A stretch of DNA of 64,000 bases. Source: Pictodentalium vernedei (taxonomy: Eukaryota > Mollusca > Scaphopoda > Dentaliida > Dentaliidae). The DNA is taken from NCBI GenBank assembly GCA_031216915.1, contig CM062292.1:72460956-72524955 (forward strand), written 5' to 3'. The notes beneath the pieces were generated by a model, which was not told where the DNA came from, searched no databases, and saw nothing but the letters and a program-made list of their open reading frames with translations. Every line of letters begins with the position of its first letter. Position 1 is the first letter of the stretch. Position numbers and translations under genes: made by a program. This document shows positions 31,558 through 42,360 of the stretch, in pieces.

Positions 31558-34500
31558 ATGGTATTTATTGTGACAGAATTTATTTCTGAATTTGAAGGCT
31601 CTCCTAGTTTGGCCCTTTTAGAATCTCTTAAGAAGGAGGATTTATTTCAACTTACTCAGTATCTAAAATTACCTGCCACCCCTGGTCTGAACAAACATAA
31701 ACTTAAACAGCTCATTGTTAATCATTATATGGAAGAAGGTCTTTTGCCTCAGTCTGAAACTCCCCCTCTGAACCACAACATACTGATGCCCTTGAACTCA
31801 AAAAGTTAGAATTAGAATTAAAAAAGTTAGAAATGCAACAAAAAATGAGGGAAATTGAAATTCAGGCTCAAAAAGAAAGGGAACAAATTCAGGCTCAAAA
31901 AGAAAAAGAAGAAAGAGAAAATGAAATTAAATTAAAAGAATTAGAAGCTCAAAAAGAAAGGGAACAAATTCAGGCTCAAAAAGAAAGGGAACAAATTCAG
32001 GCTCAAAAAGAGGAAAGGGAATTAAAATTAAGGGAAATAGAAGCTCAAAAAGAAATGCACTTAAAAGAATTAGAAATTCAGGCCCAAAAGGAAATAAAAA
32101 TAAAAGAATTAGAATCTCAACATCAAGGCTCAAATGTAATTTCTCCAAGTAGATTTGATGCAACTAAACATGTTAGGCTAGTTCCCCCCTTTCAAGAAAA
32201 AGAAGTTGATAAATATTTTTCACATTTTGAAAAAGTGGCAACAAGTTTAGAATGGCCAAGGGATGTCTGGACTTTGCTACTGCAAAGTGTTTTGAAAGGG
32301 AAGGCCCAAGAAATCTATTCCGCTCTATCTTCTGAGCAAAGCAACAATTATGACGCTGTTAAAGAGGCAATACTTAAGGCATATGAACTTGTTCCAGAGG
32401 CCTATAGGCAGAAATTCAGAAATTATTATAAAAATGAAAATCAAACTCATGTGGAATTTGCCAGAGAAAAGCAAAATTTATTTGACAGGTGGTGCCACTC
32501 AAAAGAAATAGGGAAAGATTTTACAAAATTAAAGGAAATAATGCTGATTGAGGAGTTTAAAGGAAAGATACATTCAGATATAAAGGCCCACCTGGATGAA
32601 CAAAAAGTTGACACGTTAAATAGAGCAGCAGTACTGGCAGATGACTATGCCTTAACTCATAAAATGAGTCGTAATGCCGCAAATTTTTGGCCCCACAAGA
32701 ATTCTTTCCAAAGTGGACCTAGACCAGCTTCAGATAAAACTCATCCTTCCAATCATCCTTCCCATCCTACAAACTTTTCACCACCTAAATTCAATCGGAA
32801 GCCTAATGAGAATAAGTCATCCAATGCCAGCCCTACACCATTACGACCCAACAGTTCAACTAAAACTTGTAATTATTGTAAGAAAGCAGGTCATTTATTA
32901 TCTGATTGCTGGCTGTTAAAAAGGAAAAATGAGTCCTCTACTTCACAGAATGCACTAGCATGTGCTCCATGCCCTGAAAATTATGTTATAAAGCAAGACG
33001 CTTAGAAAATTATAAGCCATTTATTTCTGAAGGCTTTGTTTCCCTTGATGGGGATAAGCACTGTTCCTTACCAATAAAAATACTGAGAGACACAGGGGCT
33101 ACTCAGTCTTTAATGTTAGAAGGCATTTTGCCATTTTCTGAAGAAAGTGCTACAGGGGCACAAGGTCTAATATCAGGTATCGAGTCAAACTCTTTAAAGG
33201 TCCCACTTCATAAAATAAATTTAAGAAGTAGCTTAGTAAATGGGACTGTGACAGTAGGAATCAGACCTACTCTACCTGTAAAAGGTATTTCTTTATTATT
33301 GGGAAATGACTTAGCTGGTGACAAAGTCTCTGTAGAACCTCAAGTGGTGGATAAGCCGAGCACAGATGAAAGTATTATTAATTTGAAGGAATGTTTTCCT
33401 TTTGCCTTTCCAGCATGTGCTGTAACTCGGTCCATGGCAAAGAAAACTGAGGTTGATAACAACCTCAATTGTGTTGATTTAAACAGCAAAGCTGAGGATA
33501 AGAACTGTCACAGAATTACGGATTCTGAAGACATTGATTTGTCTCAGACATTTTTGAGTCGGTGTGATGACTCCTCTAGAAATTGTAAAGAGGCCACTAG
33601 ACCTGAGAGTGATAGGGGGACCTCCTTGAATGTCATTTCCCGGACATCTTTAATTCAGGAACAGGAAAGTGATCCTGACCTTGCCGAGCCACGTGAAAAG
33701 GCTCTAACACAGGCTGAAGCCCAAAACTCCCCTGTCTGTTATTTTAGAAAATCTGGTGTACTTATGAGGAAATGGCGACCACCAGAAGTACCCTCCAATA
33801 GTGATTGGGAGGTTATTTATCAAATAGTTGTCCCCACTAAATACCGGAATGAAATAATAAGCCTGGCTCATGAAAATCCAATGGCTGGACATTTGGGAGT
33901 TAGGAAAACCTACTCTCGTATTCAACAGTGTTTTTACTGGCCCAAGCTTCGACAGGATGTTGTTGAATTTTGTAAAACCTGCCACACCTGTCAAATTGTA
34001 GGAAAACCCAACCAGAAGATTCCTCCTGCTCCCCTTCAACCAGTCCCTGCTTTTGAGGAGCCATTTAGTAGAATTATTATTGATTGTGTTGGCCCATTGC
34101 CTAGAACAAGATCTGGAAATGAATATCTTCTTACCATCATGTGTGCTTCTACACGATTTCCTGAAGCTATACCTCTAAGAAATATTAAAACTAAGACAAT
34201 AGTTAAGGCCTTGATAAAATTTTTTACAACCTTTGGTCTACCCAGGTCAGTGCAATCGGACCAAGGCTCAAATTTTATGTCAAACCTTTTTCAGCAGGTG
34301 ATGTATGAGCTCAAAATCAAGCAGTACACATCAAGTGCCTACCATCCCGAAAGTCAAGGAGCTCTAGAACGCTTTCATCAGACACTGAAGACCATGATAA
34401 AGGCCTATGGGGAGGATGATGAGAAGGATTGGGATGAAGGAGTACATCTCCTCTTATTTGCAGTCCGTGAGACCGTACAGGAATCTCTGGGGTTCAGCCC

Positions 34501-34681
34501 TTTTGAATTAGTGTTTGGACACATAGTGAGGGGTCCACTCACTGCTTTGAAGGAGAAATGGCTCGAAGAAGAGCCACCTGAAATTTCTCTTCTGGACTAT
34601 GTGTCCACTTTTAAGGAAAAATTGCACCAGGCCAGAGAAATGGCAAATAAACATTTACAGAAAGCCCAGAGTCATATGAAG
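31558..34681 (+). pseudogene. Gmr1-like copy A: gag-protease-integrase, two frameshifts, 3' truncated
   Basis: Same protein as copy B but broken. The first frame (31558-31809) holds the N-terminal SAP-like part. A missing C near 31760 shifts to the frame of 31833-33005, with the coiled-coil QAQKERE repeats, the SCAN-like capsid and the knuckle CNYCKKAGHLLSDC. A missing T near 33002 creates a stop. The remainder (33006-34681) holds protease DTGATQS and integrase with HLG...CKTCHTC, DCVGPLP, SDQGSNF and ALERFHQ. The sequence ends after 'catatgaag' at 34681, where copy B's LTR begins, so the integrase C-terminus, RT and RNase H are absent from this copy. Coiled-coil repeat number differs in position from copy B. 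Copies differ by only about 1-2%. Confidence 0.9.
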
Positions 34682-35664
34682 TGTTATAGCCCCCATATTA
34701 TATTGAGATTGATATATCCTTAGTAGATAATTATGTATGAGAAAGATATTTTTTTTTTATTGCTGCATTTTCTGACTGGTCTAACTCTTTTGCACTCAGT
34801 GACCTTGTTTACATCTTTGTTACACTGATATATTGTACACATAGCTGTTGATTGTTTAATTGTTTAAATAGGTCAATGACCTTGTTTACTTGAACTTTAA
34901 CAGAATTCCCCAGAAACTAATAGAACATTGCAGAAACTTCCTCTTCTGGGACATTCTATCTGGTTACTATATAAGGGTTTGTCAACAGAGTTCAAAAACT
35001 CATTCTTAGAAAGCCTTTCAAAAAGACTCACTTCAGTTATTTCCATTGGAGAATAATATTGTTTCAGAACAGTGCATTTATTATAGAAGCAGTGCTTCTT
35101 TGTGAATTTGGAGATTGATTCCAAAAGAGAATTTTGAAGAGAATCTATTCGTCTTGGAAAAGAGAATTTATACTTTCTGTGAAACAGAATAATATTATTT
35201 TGTGAAAAGCCAGGATTGTACTGGATTATTTGGAAATTACCTGTGGCGCCAATACTTCTTGCATTTTTACTCCATTTGAATTTTACGGAGCATTTTGTTA
35301 TATTTTATTGGAGACTGCTGAAATTTCTAAGTGAAAATTTTATTATAAATCTACGGGATACTGTTTCTGAAGAGACATTCTTGGATTTAATACTACATCT
35401 ACCAGCTGGTAACTTTCTTCAGAAGATACTTCACCACTGGATTACTGGATTCTGTCAAACTGTACTTTGGACTAATTCAGTAATTGATAAGTACCACTGT
35501 TTTTATTTTCTGTAAACCAATTAGTGTAAAAGATCTTTGTATCATTTTTTTTTATAAATTAATTCTTTTTAATTAAATTTCATAATAGTTAAATTCATAG
35601 TTTTGTTGCTGATTCTCAGATTTCTTTCTGTTACCAATATCATTAATAATTCCACACCGTAACA
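34682..35664 (+). repeat. Gmr1-like element copy B, 5' LTR (983 bp)
   Basis: TGTTATAG to CGTAACA, joined directly to the truncated pol of copy A. TATA-like 'tatataaggg' at about 34971. A 99-codon frame (35216-35515) matches the LTR frames of the other two copies. Confidence 0.92.
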
Positions 35665-35669
35665 GAAAT

Positions 35670-35680
35670 TGGGGGCTCGT
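35670..35680 (+). promoter_or_regulatory. Primer-binding site (tRNA-Pro type), copy B
   Basis: TGGGGGCTCGT, 5 nt after the LTR. Confidence 0.75.
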
Positions 35681-35822
35681 TGCCGAGATTGAGTATAAGA
35701 TAACGAGAAAACTTTATTTGCATATTGCAATTATTATTTGGCTCAATTTTAAAACATTTAAATTTTCTTAGAAAATTTCAGTATTATTATTTATATTCTG
35801 AGAACCAGCAAACCTTTTCATC

Positions 35823-38741
35823 ATGGTATTTATTGTGACAGAATTTATTTCTGAATTTGAAGGCTCTCCTAGTTTGGCCCTTTTAGAATCTCTTAAGAAG
35901 GAGGATTTATTCCAACTTGCTCATTATCTAAAATTACCTGCCACCCCTGGTCTGAACAAAGATAAGCTTAAACAGCTCATTGTTAATCATTATATGGAAG
36001 AAGGTCTTTTGCCTCAGTCTGAAAATCCCCCCTCTGAACCACAACATACTGATGCCCTTGAACTCAAAAAGTTAGAATTAGAATTAAAAAAGTTAGAAAT
36101 GCAACAAAAAATGAGGGAAATTGAAATTCAGGCTCAAAAAGAAAGGGAAGAAATTCAGGCTCAAAAAGAAAGGGAACAAATTCAGGCTCAAAAAGAAAAA
36201 GAAGAAAGAGAAAATGAAATTAAATTAAAAGAATTAGAAGCTCAAAAAGAAAGGGAACAAATTCAGGCTCAAAAAGAGGAAAGGGAATTAAAATTAAGGG
36301 AAATAGAAGCTCAAAAAGAAATGCACTTAAAAGAATTAGAAATTCAGGCCCAAAAGGAAATAAAAATAAAAGAATTAGAATCTCAACATCAAGGCTCAAA
36401 TGTAATTTCTCCAAGTAGATTTGATGCAACTAAACATGTTAGGCTAGTTCCCCCCTTTCAAGAAAAAGAAGTTGATAAATATTTTTCACATTTTGAAAAA
36501 GTGGCAACAAGTTTAGAATGGCCAAGGGATGTCTGGACTTTGCTACTGCAAAGTGTTTTGAAAGGGAAGGCCCAAGAAATCTATTCCGCTCTATCTTCTG
36601 AGCAAAGCAACAATTATGACGCTGTTAAAGAGGCAATACTTAAGGCATATGAACTTGTTCCAGAGGCCTATAGGCAGAAATTCAGAAATTATTATAAAAA
36701 TGAAAATCAAACTCATGTGGAATTTGCCAGAAAAAAGCAAAATCTATTTGACAGGTGGTGCCACTCAAAAGAAATAGGGAAAGATTTTACAAAATTAAAG
36801 GAAATGATACTGATTGAGGAGTTTAAAGGAAAGATACATTCAGATATAAAGGCCCACCTGGATGAACAAAAAGTTGACACGTTAAATAGAGCAGCAGTAC
36901 TGGCAGATGACTATGCCTTAACTCATAAAATGAGTCGTAACGCCACAAATTTTTGGCCCCACAAGAATTCTTTCCAAAGTGGACCTAGACCAGCTTCAGA
37001 TAAAACTCATCCTTCCAATCATCCTTCCCATCCTACAAACTTTTCACCACCTAAATTTAATCGGAAGCCTAATGAGAATAAGTCATCCAATGCCAGCCCT
37101 ACACCATTACGACCCAACAGTTCAACTAAAACTTGTAATTATTGTAAGAAAGCAGGTCATTTATTATCTGATTGCTGGCTGTTAAAAAGGAAAAATGAGT
37201 CCTCTACTTCACAGAATGCACTAGCATGTGCTCCATGCCCTGAAAATTATGTTATAAAGCAAGACGCTTTAGAAAATTATAAGCCATTTATTTCTGAAGG
37301 CTTTGTTTCTCTTGATGGGGATAAGCACTGTTCCTTACCAATAAAAATACTGAGAGACACAGGGGCTACTCAGTCTTTAATGTTAGAAGTCATTTTGCCA
37401 TTTTCTGAAGAAAGTGCTACAGGGGCACAAGGTCTAATATCAGATATTGAGTCAAACTCTTTAAAGGTCCCACTTCATAAAATAAATTTAAGAAGTAGCC
37501 TAGTAAATGGGACTGTGACAGTAGGAATCAGACCTACTCTACCTGTAAAAGGTATTTCTTTATTATTGGGAAATGACTTAGCTGGTGACAAAGTCACTGT
37601 AGAACCTCAAGTGGTGGATAAGCCGAGCACAGATGAAAGTATTATTAATTTGAAGGAATGTTTTCCTTTTGCTTTTCCAGCATGTGCTGTGACTCGGTCC
37701 ATGGCAAAGAAAGCTGAGGTTGATAACAACCTCAATTGTGTTGATTTAAACAGCAAAGCTGAGGATAAGAACAGTCACAGAATTACGGATTCTGAAGACA
37801 TTGATTTGTCTCAGACATTTCTGAGTCAGTGTGATGACTCCTCCAGAAATTGTAAAGAGGCCACTACACCTGAGAGTGATAGGGGGACCTCCTTGAATGT
37901 CATTTCCCGGACATCTTTAATTCAGGAACAGGAAAGTGATCCTGACCTTGCCGAGCAACGTGAAAAGGCTCTAACACAGGCTGAAGCCCAAAACTCCCCT
38001 GTCTGTTATTTCAGAAAATCTGGTGTACTTATGAGGAAATGGCGACCACCAGAAGTACCCTCCAATAGTGATTGGGAGGTTATTTATCAAATAGTTGTCC
38101 CCACTAAATACCGGAATGAAATAATAAGCCTGGCTTATGAAAATCCAATGGCTGGACATTTGGGAATTAGGAAGACCTACTCTTGTATTCAGCAATGTTT
38201 TTACTGGCCCAAGCTTCGACAGGATGTTGTCGAATTTTGTAAAACCTGCCACATCTGTCAAATTGTAGGAAAACCCAACCAGAAGATTCCTCCTGCTCCC
38301 CTTCAACCAATCCCTGCTTTTGAGGAGCCATTTAGTAGAATTATTATTGATTGTGTTGGCCCATTGCCTAGAACAAGATCTGGAAATGAATATCTTCTTA
38401 CCATCATGTGTGCTTCTACACGATTTCCTGAAGCTATACCTCTAAGAAATATTAAAACTAAGACAATAGTTAAGGCCTTGATAAAATTTTTTACAACTTT
38501 CGGTCTACCCAGGTCAGTGCAATCGGACCAAGGCTCAAATTTTATGTCAAACCTTTTTCAGCAGGTGATGTATGAGCTCAAAATTAAGCAGTACACATCA
38601 AGTGCCTACCATCCCAAAAGTCAAGGAGCTCTAGAACGCTTTCATCAAACACTGAAGACCATGATAAAGGCCTATGGGGAGGATAATGAGAAGGATTGGG
38701 ATGAAGGACTCGGGAGTACATCTCTTATTTGCAGTCCGTGA
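35823..38741 (+). CDS. gag-pol: Gmr1-like copy B: gag-protease-integrase polyprotein (frameshifted before its end)
   Basis: A 972-codon frame. Residues ~1-66 are SAP-like helices (LKKEDLFQLAHYLKLP); ~80-185 a charged coiled coil of QAQKERE-type repeats; ~205-375 a SCAN-like capsid (FDATKHVRLVPPFQEKEVDK, then YRQKFRNYYK). A CCHC knuckle starts at residue 438. Protease DTGATQS is at ~512. The integrase has HLG...CKTCHIC (zinc-binding HHCC, ~775-805) and the D,D-35-E triad at about 843 (DCVGPLP), 901 (SDQGSNF) and 937 (ALERFHQ). The notable point is that integrase follows protease directly, upstream of RT. The frame ends early because of a net +4 change near 38707 relative to copy A, with a new stop at 38741. 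The ATG at 35823 is chosen because copy A has the same start after an equal leader (158 nt from LTR end). Confidence 0.92.
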   Translation: MVFIVTEFISEFEGSPSLALLESLKKEDLFQLAHYLKLPATPGLNKDKLKQLIVNHYMEEGLLPQSENPPSEPQHTDALELKKLELELKKLEMQQKMREIEIQAQKEREEIQAQKEREQIQAQKEKEERENEIKLKELEAQKEREQIQAQKEERELKLREIEAQKEMHLKELEIQAQKEIKIKELESQHQGSNVISPSRFDATKHVRLVPPFQEKEVDKYFSHFEKVATSLEWPRDVWTLLLQSVLKGKAQEIYSALSSEQSNNYDAVKEAILKAYELVPEAYRQKFRNYYKNENQTHVEFARKKQNLFDRWCHSKEIGKDFTKLKEMILIEEFKGKIHSDIKAHLDEQKVDTLNRAAVLADDYALTHKMSRNATNFWPHKNSFQSGPRPASDKTHPSNHPSHPTNFSPPKFNRKPNENKSSNASPTPLRPNSSTKTCNYCKKAGHLLSDCWLLKRKNESSTSQNALACAPCPENYVIKQDALENYKPFISEGFVSLDGDKHCSLPIKILRDTGATQSLMLEVILPFSEESATGAQGLISDIESNSLKVPLHKINLRSSLVNGTVTVGIRPTLPVKGISLLLGNDLAGDKVTVEPQVVDKPSTDESIINLKECFPFAFPACAVTRSMAKKAEVDNNLNCVDLNSKAEDKNSHRITDSEDIDLSQTFLSQCDDSSRNCKEATTPESDRGTSLNVISRTSLIQEQESDPDLAEQREKALTQAEAQNSPVCYFRKSGVLMRKWRPPEVPSNSDWEVIYQIVVPTKYRNEIISLAYENPMAGHLGIRKTYSCIQQCFYWPKLRQDVVEFCKTCHICQIVGKPNQKIPPAPLQPIPAFEEPFSRIIIDCVGPLPRTRSGNEYLLTIMCASTRFPEAIPLRNIKTKTIVKALIKFFTTFGLPRSVQSDQGSNFMSNLFQQVMYELKIKQYTSSAYHPKSQGALERFHQTLKTMIKAYGEDNEKDWDEGLGSTSLICSP

Positions 38742-39153
38742 GACTGTACAGGAATCTCTGGGGTTCAGCCCTTTTGAATTAGTGTTTGGACACATAGTGA
38801 GGGGTCCACTCACTACTTTGAAGGAGAAATGGCTCGAAGAAGAGCCACCTGAAATTTCTCTTCTGGACTATGTGTCCACTTTTAAGGAAAAATTGCACCA
38901 GGCCAGAGAAATGGCAAATAAACATTTACAGAAAGCCCAGAGTCATATGAAGACCTGGTATGATAAAAAGGCAAAATTTCGCTCCTTTAAACCTGGGGAC
39001 AAGGTGCTAGTATTATTCCCTGTAAAGGGCAATGCTTTACAAGCAAGATATTCAGGCCCTTATATTGTTAAGCACAAGATCAGTGATACTGATTATGTTG
39101 TTGAGACTCCCGATAGACTCAAAAATACTCAGCTGTGCCTGTGTGCCATATAA
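38674..39153 (+). pseudogene. Gmr1-like copy B: integrase C-terminal region in shifted frame
   Basis: Real homology starts at about 38717. It gives FAVRETVQESLGFSPFELVF followed by HIVRGPL (a GPY/F-type module), then KTWYDKKAKFRSFKPGDKVL followed by VLFPV and SGPYIVKHKISDTDYVV, which is a chromodomain-free integrase tail. It ends at a stop in 'CAI' where a second shift returns to the original frame (CHINMLKTYY is in the next frame at about 39144). Not a separate gene; it is the middle of the broken pol. Confidence 0.85.
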
Positions 39154-40706
39154 ATATGTTGAAAACTTATTATGAGAGAGAACCAAACTCTCTACCAGTC
39201 TCAACAGTCACCCACATGGATGAGCTGGAAAATCCTGCAGAGGATATTCATGAGGGTGGCGAAAATGTACCTCTGAAATTACAGAACTCAGATGTCCTGA
39301 GAGATCTACAAAATAAAATGGATTATTTACTGCCTGACCAAAGAAAAGATTTAGTTGATTTAATTTTCAAGTATCTACACTTATTTCCCGATGTGCCTAT
39401 TAGGACATCTGTTATTTTTCATGATGTTGATGTAGGAGAGGCAAATCCCATCAAACAGCATCCATATAGATTGAACCCTTTCAAAGCTGAGATCATGCGA
39501 AAGGAAATACAGTATATGCTGGACAATGATATCATAGAACCTAGCCATAGCAACTGGAGTTCGCCCTGTATACTCGTCCCAAAACCTGATGGCAGTTACA
39601 GATTTTGTACGGATTACCGAAAGGTGAACAGCCTCACCAAAACAGACAATTATCCAATTCCAAGAATTGATGACTGCATTGACAAACTTGGCCATGCTAA
39701 ATTTGTGACAAAATTTGACTTGTTAAAGGGTTATTGGCAAGTCCCTTTAACAGAAAAAGCAAAAGAAATATCTGCTTTTGTTACCCCATTTGGGTTGTAT
39801 CAATATAAAGTAACCCCTTTTGGCATGAAAAATTCTCCGGCAACGTTCCAGCGCATGGTTAACCACTTAATTGCAGACCTAGATCACAGGGAAGCTTATA
39901 TTGATGAGGTTATTATACACACAGATACAAATTGGGCTGATCATCTAAAGCATATTCAAGAATTTTTTGACAAAGTGACCCAAGCCAACCAAACTATTAA
40001 CTTGGTAAAATCAGAATTTGGCAAAGCCACTGTAAATTATTTAGGTCATGTTGTGGGGCAGGGGCAGGTGAGGCCGATTGCGGCTAAAGTTGATGCCATT
40101 GTAAATTTTCCAGTACCAAACTCTAAAAAAGAGCTCATGAGATTCTTAGGCATGGCTGGATATTATAGAAAATTTTGTTTAAATTTTTCAGATGTTGTCT
40201 CCCCTTTGACCAGTTTATTGAGCAAAAGGGTTAAGTTTGTTTGGGCTGAGGAATGTCAGAAATCCTTTAACAGAATAAAAACTTTATTAAATAATTCCCT
40301 TGTCCTGGCCAGTCCCAATTATGAAAAGCCCTTCAAATTATTCATAGATGCAAGTAACAATGGAGCAGGTGGGTATATTGCCCAGGAAGATTCCCAAGGT
40401 ACTGATCACCCTGTATGTTATTTTTCCAGAAAATTTCTCAAACATCAAAAGAATTACTCTACAGTAGAAAAAGAAACTTTGGCTCTAATTTTGGCATTAA
40501 CCCATTTTGATGTGTATCTAGGAACCGCCCAATGTCCAATTACAGTTTACACCGATCATGACCCCTTAACATTTATCAATAAAATGAAAAACAAGAATCA
40601 AAGATTATTGCGGTGGAGTTTAGCCCTTCAAGAATATAATTTAGAGATTAGGCATATTTCGGGAAGAGATAATGTTGTAGCTGATGCTCTTTCCAGAATA
40701 TCCTAA
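39135..40706 (+). CDS. pol: Gmr1-like copy B: reverse transcriptase and RNase H
   Basis: A 523-codon frame. RT blocks: QHPYRLNPFKAEIMRKEIQY, SNWSSPCILVPKPDGSYRFC followed by TDYRKVNSLT, KFDLLKGYWQVPLT, PFGLYQYKVTPFGMKNSPAT followed by FQRMV, then AYIDEVIIHTD at residues ~254-264. The catalytic box is YIDE instead of YIDD (gat gag at 39903-39908), so polymerase activity is doubtful. The connection (GMAGYYRKFCLNFSDVVSPL) and RNase H (LFIDASNNGAGG, YSTVEKETLALILAL, TVYTDHDPLTF) follow, ending ADALSRIS. There is no integrase after RNase H, unlike ordinary Gypsy. The apparent start is not a real initiation site; the protein belongs to the upstream polyprotein across a frameshift. Confidence 0.93.
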   Translation: MPVCHINMLKTYYEREPNSLPVSTVTHMDELENPAEDIHEGGENVPLKLQNSDVLRDLQNKMDYLLPDQRKDLVDLIFKYLHLFPDVPIRTSVIFHDVDVGEANPIKQHPYRLNPFKAEIMRKEIQYMLDNDIIEPSHSNWSSPCILVPKPDGSYRFCTDYRKVNSLTKTDNYPIPRIDDCIDKLGHAKFVTKFDLLKGYWQVPLTEKAKEISAFVTPFGLYQYKVTPFGMKNSPATFQRMVNHLIADLDHREAYIDEVIIHTDTNWADHLKHIQEFFDKVTQANQTINLVKSEFGKATVNYLGHVVGQGQVRPIAAKVDAIVNFPVPNSKKELMRFLGMAGYYRKFCLNFSDVVSPLTSLLSKRVKFVWAEECQKSFNRIKTLLNNSLVLASPNYEKPFKLFIDASNNGAGGYIAQEDSQGTDHPVCYFSRKFLKHQKNYSTVEKETLALILALTHFDVYLGTAQCPITVYTDHDPLTFINKMKNKNQRLLRWSLALQEYNLEIRHISGRDNVVADALSRIS

Positions 40707-40862
40707 TTTAAAATGATATGATCGGTCCCTATTCACTTCAAGTGTATATATGTTTATTAAAAAAAAAAAAAAATTGTGAAGATTATGGTGTGTGTGTATT
40801 GTAAACCAGTCAGAGTCTGCTAAAATTATGTAAAAAGTTTTCAGTACCTTCAAACTTTTTCT

Positions 40863-40876
40863 TTTAAGGCGGGGTG
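40863..40876 (+). promoter_or_regulatory. Polypurine tract of copy B
   Basis: 'ttaaggcggggtg' immediately before the 3' LTR, the usual site for plus-strand priming. Confidence 0.65.
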
Positions 40877-41848
40877 TGTTATAGCCCCCATATTATATTG
40901 AGATTGATATATCCTTAGTAGATAATTATATGAGAAAGATATTTTTTTTTATTGCTGCATTTTCTGACTGGTCTGACACTTTTGCACTCAGTGACCTTGT
41001 TTACATCTTTGTTACACTGATATATTGTACATATAGCTGTTGATTGTTTAATTGTTTAAATAGGTCAATGACCTTGTTTACTTGAACTTTAACAGAATCC
41101 CCCAGAAACTAATAGAACATTGCAGAAACTTCCTCTTCTGGGACATTCTATCTGGTTACTATATAAAGGTTTGTCAACAGAATTCAAAAACTCATTTTAG
41201 AAAACCATTTCAGAAAGACTAACTTCAGTTATTTCCATTGGAGAATATAATTGTTTCAGAACAGTGCATTTATTATAGAAGCAGCGCTTCTTTGTGAATT
41301 TGGAGATTGATTCCAAAAGAGAATTTGGAGGAGAATCTATTTGTCTTGGAAAAGAGAATTTATACTTTCTGTGAAACAGAATATTATTTTGTGAAAAGCC
41401 AGGATTGTACTGGATTATTTGGAAATTACCTGTGGCGCCAATACTTCTTGGATTTTTACTCCATTTGAATTTTACGGAGCATTTTGTTATATTTTATTGG
41501 AGACTGCTGAAATTTCTAAGTGAAAATTTTATTACAAATCTACGGGATACTGTTTCTGAGGAGACATTCTTGGATTTAATACTATCAGCTGGTAACTTTC
41601 TTCACAAGATTCTTCACCACTGGATTACTGGATTCTGTCAAACTGTACTTTGGACTAATTCAATAATTGATAAGTACCACTGTTTTTATTTTCTGTAAAC
41701 CAATTAGTGTAAAAGATCTTTGTATCATTTTTTTTTTATATATTAATTCTTTTTAATTAAATTTCAGAATAGTTAAATTCATAGTTTTGTTGCTGATTCT
41801 CAGATTTCTTTCTGTTACCAATATCATTAATAATTCCACACCGTAACA
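40877..41848 (+). repeat. Gmr1-like composite, outer 3' LTR (972 bp)
   Basis: TGTTATAG to CGTAACA, followed by GCAC (41849-41852), which matches the duplication on the far side of copy A. It shares about a dozen variants with copy A's 5' LTR against copy B's 5' LTR. A 6-nt deletion near 41583 keeps its LTR frame open (41405-41698). Confidence 0.92.
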
Positions 41849-42020
41849 GCACAATGTGACACAATGTGCCCTAGCACATAGGCACATACGGGTATTTGAG
41901 GATACCTATGGCCTGGTATTGTATTATTTGAGGATACCTATCTAGGATACCTTCTAGAGAATCCCTTTTTTGTCATATGTGAAAAAGCACAATGTGCCCT
42001 AGCACATAAGCACATGCTTT
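41849..42020 (+). repeat. Right side of the repeat split by the Gmr1-like insertion
   Basis: Carries 'caatgtgccctagcacata' and 'tatttgaggatacctatggc' words also seen at 30340-30418 and 16815-16870. Confidence 0.65.
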
Positions 42021-42360
42021 ATGTGCCGAAATTGGTGACCTTGACCTTTTATTTCAAAAACGGCTGGGCCGATCAGGCTAAAGTTTCATATGTGCTGGTA
42101 TATTGGACCCATCGATCATTTTGACTTTATCAGGGTGCACATGGGGGTGACCATGACCTTGAAATTGGTGACCTTGTCCTTTTAATTCGAAAATGGCTGG
42201 GCTGAAATTTCATATGTGTGGGTATATTGACCCATCGATCATTTGGACTTGATCGGGGTGACCTTGACCTTGAAATTGGTGACCTTAACCTTCAATTTCG
42301 AAAACGGCTGATATAACCATCTTCTCCCGTGCAACACTGGGTAACACCCGCTAGTGAAAT
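42021..42360 (+). repeat. GGTGACC-type tandem repeat block
   Basis: About three diverged ~110-bp units with 'ggtgaccttgaccttgaaat', 'aaaacggctgggc' and 'tattg.acccatcgatcat'. The block ends 'aacactgggtaacacccgct' followed by agt. A CTAGT end after a small GGGT/ACCC stem is Helitron-like, but no other Helitron feature is visible. Confidence 0.55.

Noticed and set aside
42340..42358. Helitron 3' end (stem then CTAGT)
   Set aside because: The stem is only 4 bp and too close to CTAGT; no 5' TC end or Rep/helicase sequence was found.
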